A DNA stretch of 64,000 nucleotides from Aquipseudomonas alcaligenes NBRC 14159. Lineage in GTDB: Bacteria > Pseudomonadota > Gammaproteobacteria > Pseudomonadales > Pseudomonadaceae. The notes under the pieces were generated by a model. It saw only the letters and a program-made list of their open reading frames with translations. It was not told the origin of the DNA and did no database searches. A program made the translations under genes and the position numbers. Below, in pieces: positions 58,560-64,000 of this stretch (its first letter is position 1; each line of letters starts with the position of its first letter). The stretch lies in assembly GCF_000467105.1 (NCBI RefSeq), contig NZ_BATI01000003.1, positions 1 to 64,000 of the forward strand, written 5' to 3'.

Positions 58560-58961
58560 ATGCAGATCAATGGCTACAGCGGTAACCTGCCTCTCTCGAC
58601 TCAGGTCATCAACAAGTACGGCCCGGCCAATCCCGAACAGGTGAACAAGGCCGTGGATGCTGCTTCCGACCGAGTCGCCGAGCGCCAGGAGAGCCGCGAA
58701 CTGAGCCAGGCCGCCACGCGCGGCGCGGCCACCCAGATCTACAGCGCCAACACGCAGCAAAGGCAGATCGAAACCTATCTGGCAGTCGCCAGTGAAGGCC
58801 AAGTCGACAGCCAGCCCAGCCCGTTGGAGACCGCCAGCAATCTGAGTGAGGCGCAGCAGCGCAACGACCAGGCGCAGAACATCGCAGACATCGCCAGCCG
58901 CCCCGAGCGGCCTGAGAACGATCCGGCCAGGCCGGAGCCCTACGCTGCAACCTATGCCTGA
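58560..58961 (+). CDS. hypothetical Gln/Ala-rich protein
   Basis: 133 residues, no signal peptide or membrane helix. The N-terminus (MQINGYSGNLPLSTQVINKYGPANPEQ) is followed by a hydrophilic helical stretch rich in Gln, Ala, Ser and Glu, and a Pro-rich end, probably largely disordered. GGGAGA precedes the ATG at somewhat long spacing. A bidirectional terminator follows. I do not recognise the family or function. The preceding 137-bp gap shows an AT-rich patch near 58525 that may hold its promoter. Confidence 0.7.
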   Translation: MQINGYSGNLPLSTQVINKYGPANPEQVNKAVDAASDRVAERQESRELSQAATRGAATQIYSANTQQRQIETYLAVASEGQVDSQPSPLETASNLSEAQQRNDQAQNIADIASRPERPENDPARPEPYAATYA

Positions 58962-58981
58962 GCCGCCAGGCGGACAGGCAC

Positions 58982-59008
58982 AAAAAAGCCGCCCTCGGGC
59001 GGCTTTTT
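58982..59008. terminator. bidirectional terminator between the hypothetical gene and pckA
   Basis: GCCGCCC (58988-58994), two-base loop, GGGCGGC (58997-59003), with an A-run before and a T-run after. It ends both convergent transcripts. Confidence 0.9.
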
Positions 59009-59023
59009 GCTTTGACCTGCAGC

Positions 59024-60565
59024 TTACAGCTGCGGGCCGGCGTTGCGGATGGCGTCAGACACGTCGAACTTCTTGAAGTTGTCGATGAACAGCTTGGCCA
59101 GGCCTTTGGCAGCCTCGTCGTAGGCGTTCTTGTCAGCCCAGGTATTGCGCGGGTTGAGCAGGTTGGTCTCGACGCCCGGAACGGCCTTCGGCACGTCCAG
59201 GTTGATGATCGGCAGGTGCTCGGTCTCGGCGCCGATCAGCGCACCGCTCTGGATGGCCGCGATCACGCCACGGGTGGTCGGGATGTTGAAGCGCTTGCCG
59301 ACACCGTAGCCACCGCCGGTCCAGCCGGTGTTGACCAGGTAAACCTTGGAGCCGAAGCCATTGATGCGCTTGATCAGCAGCTCGGCGTACTCGCCGGCCG
59401 GACGCGGGAAGAACGGCGCGCCGAAGCAGGTGGAGAAGGTCGACTTGATACCACTGCCGCTGCCCATCTCGGTGGAGCCGACCAGCGCGGTGTAACCGGA
59501 CAGGAAGTGGTAGGCCGCCTGCTCGTTGTTGAGGATCGACACAGGCGGCAGCACGCCGGTCAGGTCGCAGGTCAGGAAGATCACGGCATTCGGCTCGCCA
59601 CCGAGGTTCTTCTCGCTGCGCTTCTCGACATGCTCCAGCGGGTAGGCCGCACGGCTGTTCTGGGTCAGGCTGTCGTCGCTGTAATCCGGCACGCGGCTAT
59701 CGTCGAGCACCACGTTTTCCAGCACGGTACCGAACTGGATGGCTTTCCAGATCACCGGCTCGTTCTTCTCGGACAGGTCGATGCACTTGGCATAGCAACC
59801 GCCCTCGATGTTGAACACCACGCCCTCGCCCCAGCCGTGCTCATCGTCGCCGATCAGGTAGCGGCTTTCGTCGGCGGACAGGGTGGTCTTGCCGGTGCCG
59901 GACAGGCCGAAGAACAGGGTCACGTCGCCTTCTTCACCGATGTTGGCAGCACAGTGCATCGGCAGCACGTCCTTTTCCGGCAGCAGGAAGTTCTGCACGG
60001 AGAACATGGCCTTCTTCATTTCACCGGCGTAGCGCATGCCGGCCAGCAGGACTTTCTTCTGCGCGAAATTGATGATCACGCAACCATCGGAGTTGGTGCC
60101 ATCACGCTCCGGCACGCACTCGAAGTTGGACACGTTGAGCACCTTCCACTCGTCCTTGCCGGCCGGGTTGTAGGTCTCCGGCTCGATGAACAGCTGGCGA
60201 CCGAACAGGTTCTGCCAGGCGGTGGCGGTGGTCATTCTGACCGGCAGGTAGTGCTCGGCGGCGGAGCCGACATGCACGTGAGACACGAAGAAGTCCTGGC
60301 CGCGGTTGAATTCCTCGACACGGTCCCACAGGGCATCGAACTTGTCCGCCGGGAACGGGCGGTTGATGTTGCCCCAGGCGATCTTGGCCTCGGTGCTCGG
60401 CTCCTGAACGATGTAGCGGTCAGCCGGGGAACGGCCGGTGCGATGTCCGGTACGCACCACCAGCGCGCCATTGGCGGCCAGCTCGCCTTCGCCACGGCGA
60501 ATGGCCTCTTCGACCAGTTGGGCAACGCTGATATCGGTGTAAACGGCGGTGTTGGCTTGCGTCAT
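59024..60565 (-). CDS. pckA: phosphoenolpyruvate carboxykinase (ATP)
   Basis: 513 residues, ATP-type PEPCK, the gateway of gluconeogenesis from oxaloacetate. Motifs: [16 protein letters not shown] (substrate arginine), [13 protein letters not shown] kinase-1a P-loop, the GDDEHGW kinase-2 segment with metal-binding aspartate, and GNINRPF near the N-terminus. It stands alone; a perfect 8-bp inverted repeat lies 42 bp upstream of the ATG and may be an operator. Confidence 0.97.
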   Translation of the reverse strand: MTQANTAVYTDISVAQLVEEAIRRGEGELAANGALVVRTGHRTGRSPADRYIVQEPSTEAKIAWGNINRPFPADKFDALWDRVEEFNRGQDFFVSHVHVGSAAEHYLPVRMTTATAWQNLFGRQLFIEPETYNPAGKDEWKVLNVSNFECVPERDGTNSDGCVIINFAQKKVLLAGMRYAGEMKKAMFSVQNFLLPEKDVLPMHCAANIGEEGDVTLFFGLSGTGKTTLSADESRYLIGDDEHGWGEGVVFNIEGGCYAKCIDLSEKNEPVIWKAIQFGTVLENVVLDDSRVPDYSDDSLTQNSRAAYPLEHVEKRSEKNLGGEPNAVIFLTCDLTGVLPPVSILNNEQAAYHFLSGYTALVGSTEMGSGSGIKSTFSTCFGAPFFPRPAGEYAELLIKRINGFGSKVYLVNTGWTGGGYGVGKRFNIPTTRGVIAAIQSGALIGAETEHLPIINLDVPKAVPGVETNLLNPRNTWADKNAYDEAAKGLAKLFIDNFKKFDVSDAIRNAGPQL

Positions 60566-60606
60566 TTGGGTCCCCGTCGGCCAGCGGCCGAGTCTTCCGA
60601 ACGTTG

Positions 60607-60632
60607 TGTAGTGGACCTAGGCACCCACTACA
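60607..60632. promoter_or_regulatory. inverted repeat upstream of pckA
   Basis: TGTAGTGG (60607-60614) and CCACTACA (60625-60632) flank ten bases. A related half-site, GTCCACTATA, lies near 60688. The symmetry and position within the pckA promoter/leader suggest a regulator site or leader hairpin. The cognate factor is unknown. Confidence 0.45.
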
Positions 60633-60707
60633 TCGATAAAAAAGTCGCGGGAGTATGCCAGAAAAGCACACTCCTTGGCAGCCTCTTGTCCACTATACCC
60701 TTCAATA

Positions 60708-60726
60708 GAGTGCGGCTATCGCACTC
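60708..60726 (-). terminator. hairpin overlapping the hslO stop codon
   Basis: GAGTGCG (60708-60714) and CGCACTC (60720-60726) around GCTAT. The hslO TGA lies inside the right arm. No U-run follows, so termination is weak or Rho-dependent, or the hairpin stabilises the 3' end. Confidence 0.45.
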
Positions 60727-61618
60727 AATGGCGAGTCGCCGAGGGCTCCTGGCTGTCGCCGGTGACGAACAGCTGGGCCACGTCGCTGGCATCGAAGAAG
60801 TAGCGCTGGTTGCAGAACTGGCAGTCGATTTCCACCTGACCGCCGCTCTCTTCCAGCAGCGCCTCGGCATCCGCCTGGCCGATGCTGATCAGCGCGCGTG
60901 CCGAGCGCTCACGCGAGCAGCTGCAACGGAACTGCAGCGGGCTCGGCTCGAACAGGCGCACGGCTTCCTGGTGATAGAGGCGGTGCAGCACGGTCGGGTT
61001 GTCCAGCCCCAGCAGCTCTTCGGCGGTCAGGGTATCGGCCAGGGTCAGCAGGTGGTTCCAGCTTTCCTGGCGCTCCTCGGCCTCGGTCTGGTGGTGCGGC
61101 GGCAGCTGCTGCAGGAGCAGGCCGCGCGCGCGCTGGCCGTCGGCACGCAGCCAGAAGCGGGTCGGCAGCTGCTCGGAGGTGGCGAAGTAGGCGGTCAGGC
61201 TGTCGGCCAGGCTGTCACCCTCCAGCTCGACGATGCCCTGGTAGCGCTGGCCCTTGGCCGGGTCGATGGTCAGCGCCAGCACGCCGTCCGGCATCAGGTC
61301 GCGCAGACCGGCGCCGGCGTCCACCGCCTCGGCGTCGTAGCGGGCGATGCCGCGCACTTCGCGCTCGCTGGAGCATTCGATCATCACCAGCGGCACCGGC
61401 CCGGAGGAGCGCGCCTGCAGGATCAGCAGGCCCTCGAACTTCAGGGTTCCGACCAGCAGGGCAGCCGCGGCGAGCATTTCGCCGAGCAGCTGGGCCACCG
61501 GCTGCGGGTAGGGGTGCTTGGCCAGCACGTGCTGGTAGCTCTCGGCGAGACTGACCATCTCGCCACGAACATCGTTGTCGTCGAACAGAAAGCGCTGGGT
61601 GTGATCGAGGTCGTGCAT
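60725..61618 (-). CDS. hslO: redox-regulated chaperone Hsp33
   Basis: 297 residues. The C-terminal zinc/redox switch is complete: CSC in [11 protein letters not shown] and CQFC in [13 protein letters not shown], separated by about 30 residues. Oxidation releases zinc and activates the holdase. The N-terminal domain ([18 protein letters not shown]) matches the family. In Pseudomonas it lies near pckA and hslR, as here. Confidence 0.96.
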   Translation of the reverse strand: MHDLDHTQRFLFDDNDVRGEMVSLAESYQHVLAKHPYPQPVAQLLGEMLAAAALLVGTLKFEGLLILQARSSGPVPLVMIECSSEREVRGIARYDAEAVDAGAGLRDLMPDGVLALTIDPAKGQRYQGIVELEGDSLADSLTAYFATSEQLPTRFWLRADGQRARGLLLQQLPPHHQTEAEERQESWNHLLTLADTLTAEELLGLDNPTVLHRLYHQEAVRLFEPSPLQFRCSCSRERSARALISIGQADAEALLEESGGQVEIDCQFCNQRYFFDASDVAQLFVTGDSQEPSATRH

Positions 61619-61754
61619 GGGTACCGCCTGCGGAAAAAGGATGACGGGCCGCCAACGCCTCCAACGGATGCGCCGCGCTCTAAGCCCCAGGGAATGACTC
61701 GGATTTTAGGGACAAATGCCCTCACATCCAAGCCGCGCAGGATGGCCGGCGTAC

Positions 61755-62138
61755 TCAGCCGCGCAGACCGAGAATCTGCCGGCGCTGCTTCTTGTTCGGT
61801 CGCCCGTCGGTCTGCACCCCCAGCGCACCCGCCTTGCGCAGGGCCGCAGCCTCCTCGCGACGGGCGATGCTGTCGGCGGTTTCCTCATACAGCAGCTGCG
61901 CCTCGGGCGCGCCGCGACGCACCATGGACAACGCGCGCACGACCACGGTGCGCTCGTCGAAACCGGCGCGGATCACATACTCGTCGCCGACCTTCGGCTC
62001 CTTGCCCGGCTTGCAGCGCTCGCCCCGGCAATGCACCTTGCCACCTTCTATGGCCTCCTTGGCCAGCGAGCGGGTCTTGTAGAAGCGCGCCGCCCACAGC
62101 CATTTATCCAGGCGCACCTTGTCGTCTTTGTCGCTCAT
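61755..62138 (-). CDS. hslR: ribosome-associated heat shock protein HslR (Hsp15)
   Basis: About 127 residues. The S4 RNA-binding motif VRLDKWLWAARFYKTRSLAKEAIEGGKVHCRGERCKPGKEPKVGDE is followed by a basic C-terminal tail (RPNKKQRRQ). It binds stalled 50S subunits carrying peptidyl-tRNA. Three in-frame starts lie close together: GTG 62150, ATG 62144 and ATG 62138; the last follows GTGGA at about seven bases and matches the usual MSDKD start. It lies 136 bp upstream of hslO on the same strand. Confidence 0.93.
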   Translation of the reverse strand: MSDKDDKVRLDKWLWAARFYKTRSLAKEAIEGGKVHCRGERCKPGKEPKVGDEYVIRAGFDERTVVVRALSMVRRGAPEAQLLYEETADSIARREEAAALRKAGALGVQTDGRPNKKQRRQILGLRG

Positions 62139-62237
62139 GCTCATGTCCACATCACTGCATCACAGGTCCGAATCTTGCCTGATGCCGTTGTCACATGGCA
62201 CAGCTAAACTGCTGCCAATTTCCGGGGAAAGCCTGCA

Positions 62238-62708
62238 TTGAAGACTTTCGACCAACTGTCGGTGATCGGTCTGCGCGAATGGATCAACCTGCCCGAGCTG
62301 GGCATGGTCGGCCTGCGCGCCAAGATCGATACCGGCGCCAGCACCTCGACCCTGCATGCCAGCGACATCGTGCCGTTCGAGCGCGACGGCGCTCGCTGGG
62401 TGCGCTTCACCGCGCACCTCGGCACCCTGGTGCAGCGCCGCCACGCCAACTGCGAAGCGCCGCTGGTCACGGTGAAGACCATCAAGAGCTCCAACGGCCA
62501 GGCGCAGACCCGCTATGTGATCCGCACCCAACTGGCCCTCGGCGATCGCCTGTGGCCGGTGGACTTCACCCTCGCCTGCCGCAAGACCATGCGCTACCGG
62601 GTGCTGCTTGGCGCCAAGGCGCTGATCGAAGGCCAACTGGTGGTCAACCCAGCGCTGAGCTACGTACAAGACAAACCCCAGCTTCCTTCACCTACCGGTG
62701 CCCAATGA
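62238..62708 (+). CDS. rimB: RimB, ATP-dependent zinc protease/retropepsin-like protein
   Basis: 156 residues. An aspartyl-protease-like motif [13 protein letters not shown] (Asp31-Thr-Gly) follows [19 protein letters not shown]. This is the retropepsin-like family found with RimK; in P. fluorescens RimA, RimB and RimK jointly control glutamylation of ribosomal protein RpsF. The conserved N-terminus begins at a TTG with GGGGAAA about ten bases upstream; no ATG or GTG would preserve it. It overlaps rimK by four bases (ATGA). Confidence 0.88.
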   Translation: MKTFDQLSVIGLREWINLPELGMVGLRAKIDTGASTSTLHASDIVPFERDGARWVRFTAHLGTLVQRRHANCEAPLVTVKTIKSSNGQAQTRYVIRTQLALGDRLWPVDFTLACRKTMRYRVLLGAKALIEGQLVVNPALSYVQDKPQLPSPTGAQ

Positions 62709-63610
62709 AGATCGCCATCCTGTCGCGCAACCCGCGCCTGTACTCGACCCGTCGCCTGGTGGAAGCCGGCCAGCAACGCGGACACGAGATGCAGGTGATC
62801 GATACCCTGCGTGCCTACATGAACATCGCCAGCCATAAACCGCAGATCCACTACCGCGGCCATCCGCTGGAGGGCTTCGACGCGGTGATCCCGCGCATCG
62901 GCGCCTCGGTGACCTTTTATGGCTGCGCCGTATTGCGCCAGTTCGAGATGCAGGGCGTGTTCCCGCTCAACGAATCGGTGGCCATCAGCCGCTCGCGCGA
63001 CAAGCTGCGCTCGCTGCAACTGCTGTCGCGCAAGGGCATCGGCTTGCCGGTGACCGGCTTCGCCCACTCGCCGGACGACATCCCCAACCTGATCCAGATG
63101 GTCAATGGCGCGCCGCTGGTGATCAAGGTGCTGGAAGGCACCCAGGGTATCGGCGTGGTGCTGTGCGAGACGGAGAAAGCAGCGGAGTCGGTGATCGAGG
63201 CCTTCATGGGCCTGAAGCAGAACATCATGGTGCAGGAATACATCAAGGAAGCCGGCGGTGCCGATATCCGCTGCTTCGTGGTCGGTGACAAGGTGATCGC
63301 CGCGATGAAGCGCCAGGCCAAGCCCGGCGAATTCCGCTCCAACCTGCACCGCGGAGGCGTAGCCAGCCTGATCAAGATCACCCCGGAGGAACGCTCCACC
63401 GCCATCCGCGCGGCCAAGGTGATGGGCCTGTCGGTAGCCGGGGTGGACATCCTGCGCTCCAACCACGGGCCGCTGGTGATGGAGGTGAACTCCTCGCCCG
63501 GCCTGGAAGGTATCGAGACCACCACCGGCAAGGATGTCGCCAGCATCATCATCGACTACCTGGAAAAGAACGCCATTCCCGGCCAGACCCGCACCAAGGG
63601 CAGGGGCTAA
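62705..63610 (+). CDS. rimK: ribosomal protein S6 glutamate ligase RimK
   Basis: 301 residues, ATP-grasp ligase. It adds glutamates to the C-terminus of ribosomal protein S6. [21 protein letters not shown], the central [17 protein letters not shown] nucleotide loop, [20 protein letters not shown] and [14 protein letters not shown] (metal-binding Glu/Asn) are all present. Coupled to rimB through an ATGA overlap. It converges on the downstream kinase gene. Confidence 0.96.
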   Translation: MKIAILSRNPRLYSTRRLVEAGQQRGHEMQVIDTLRAYMNIASHKPQIHYRGHPLEGFDAVIPRIGASVTFYGCAVLRQFEMQGVFPLNESVAISRSRDKLRSLQLLSRKGIGLPVTGFAHSPDDIPNLIQMVNGAPLVIKVLEGTQGIGVVLCETEKAAESVIEAFMGLKQNIMVQEYIKEAGGADIRCFVVGDKVIAAMKRQAKPGEFRSNLHRGGVASLIKITPEERSTAIRAAKVMGLSVAGVDILRSNHGPLVMEVNSSPGLEGIETTTGKDVASIIIDYLEKNAIPGQTRTKGRG

Positions 63611-63635
63611 AGCACCGCCGCCGGCGCGCGGTGCT
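63611..63635. terminator. stem-loop between rimK and the kinase gene
   Basis: AGCACCGC (63611-63618) and GCGGTGCT (63628-63635) form a perfect 8-bp stem between convergent stops. There is no good U-run on either side, so its terminator role is tentative. Confidence 0.4.
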
Positions 63636-63637
63636 AA

Positions 63638-64000
63638 TCAGTTGGCGTCGCGCGGCAGCAGCAGCCCCAGCGGCAGGCAGATGCGCGCTTCCAGACCGCC
63701 ACCGGAGCGGTTGCGCAGCTCCACGCTGCCGCCGTGCAGTGCGGCGATGCGCTTGACGATGGCCAGGCCCAGGCCGGTGCCCTTGCCGCCGCGCGCGCGG
63801 TCGCCACGGATGAAGGGGTTGAAGATCTCGCCCATCTCCGCCGGCGCGATACCCGGCCCGCGATCCAGCACGCTGAGCACCACGTAGGGCGCACTGTCGT
63901 CACCGGCCAGGCTGGTGACCACCTCGACGTTCTGTCCGCCGTAACGCAGGGCATTGTCCAGCAGGTTGACCAGCAGGCGCTTGAGCGACACCCGGCGCAG
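63638..64000 (-). CDS. sensor histidine kinase, EnvZ/AmgS-type (C-terminal part)
   Basis: Only the last 120 codons are in the window; the gene continues beyond 64000. They cover the HATPase_c domain: N-box KRLLVNLLDNALRYG, G1 DRGPGIAP, F-box IFNPFIRGD, G2 GKGTGLGLAIVKRIAALHGG. The position next to rimBK matches amgS (envZ-like) of P. aeruginosa, whose AmgRS pair handles membrane-protein stress and aminoglycoside tolerance. The assignment to AmgS is by synteny; sensor and HisKA parts are not visible. Confidence 0.82.
   Translation of the reverse strand: MRRVSLKRLLVNLLDNALRYGGQNVEVVTSLAGDDSAPYVVLSVLDRGPGIAPAEMGEIFNPFIRGDRARGGKGTGLGLAIVKRIAALHGGSVELRNRSGGGLEARICLPLGLLLPRDAN

Overview
The window looks like chromosome of a Pseudomonas species or very close relative. 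It is GC-rich with strong G/C third-position bias, it carries the complete Pil-Chp chemosensory cluster (pilGHIJK-chpABCDE) beside gshB and tonB3, it has the pyrR-pyrB-pyrC' arrangement with a catalytically dead dihydroorotase, an S-adenosylhomocysteine (SAH) riboswitch before ahcY, and pilT/pilU, metXW and rimBK in Pseudomonas-like order. No rRNA, tRNA, CRISPR array, prophage, integrase or transposase was seen. Nearly everything is densely packed core genome.

Layout. 1-8.9 kb: tkt; a TDT-family transporter divergent from a LysR regulator; an ArsR/methyltransferase fusion regulator directly upstream of metK; ligB; a cytochrome c' lipoprotein. 8.9-16.8 kb: a PilJ-like chemoreceptor, then ahcY-metF behind a sigma70 promoter and SAH riboswitch, ppnN and rhlE. 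16.8-22.9 kb: yceI/cytochrome b561, bioA, tpm, rsmE and an alanine/glycine:cation symporter. 22.9-38.0 kb, minus strand: the Pil-Chp system, with a chpA of about 2560 codons. 38.2-44.1 kb, plus strand: gshB, tonB3, algH, ruvX, pyrR, pyrB, pyrC'. 44.1-46.8 kb: a TM2 protein and a two-gene radical-SAM/DUF4130 operon with a near-perfect LexA (SOS) box. 46.7-49.0 kb: pilU and pilT. 49.0-58.1 kb: yggS-proC-yggT-yggU, a dynamin-like GTPase, metX-metW, a DUF4426 protein, rdgB, hemW, DUF3392. 58.1-64 kb: two unrecognised small proteins, pckA, hslO, hslR, rimB-rimK and the 3' end of an EnvZ/AmgS-type kinase cut by the window edge.

Two themes tie the genes together. The first is the methionine/SAM cycle: metK, ahcY, metF, metX and metW are all here, with an SAH riboswitch and a candidate SAM/SAH-sensing ArsR regulator. 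The second is type IV pilus twitching: the Chp signalling pathway, the PilT/PilU retraction ATPases and TonB3.

The best candidate for an incompletely described system is the operon at 44.6-46.8 kb. A radical SAM enzyme with a C-terminal helix-hairpin-helix DNA-binding region is translationally coupled to a DUF4130 protein, and its promoter overlaps an SOS box. Other points of interest are a REP-like palindromic element inside the 5' end of hemW, a hexanucleotide microsatellite and a 77-residue linker duplication in chpA, a dynamin-like GTPase between yggU and metX, and a possibly leaderless ArsR/methyltransferase gene preceded by a perfect 11-bp palindrome. All calls rest on reading the sequence and recalling family features; no database search was run.
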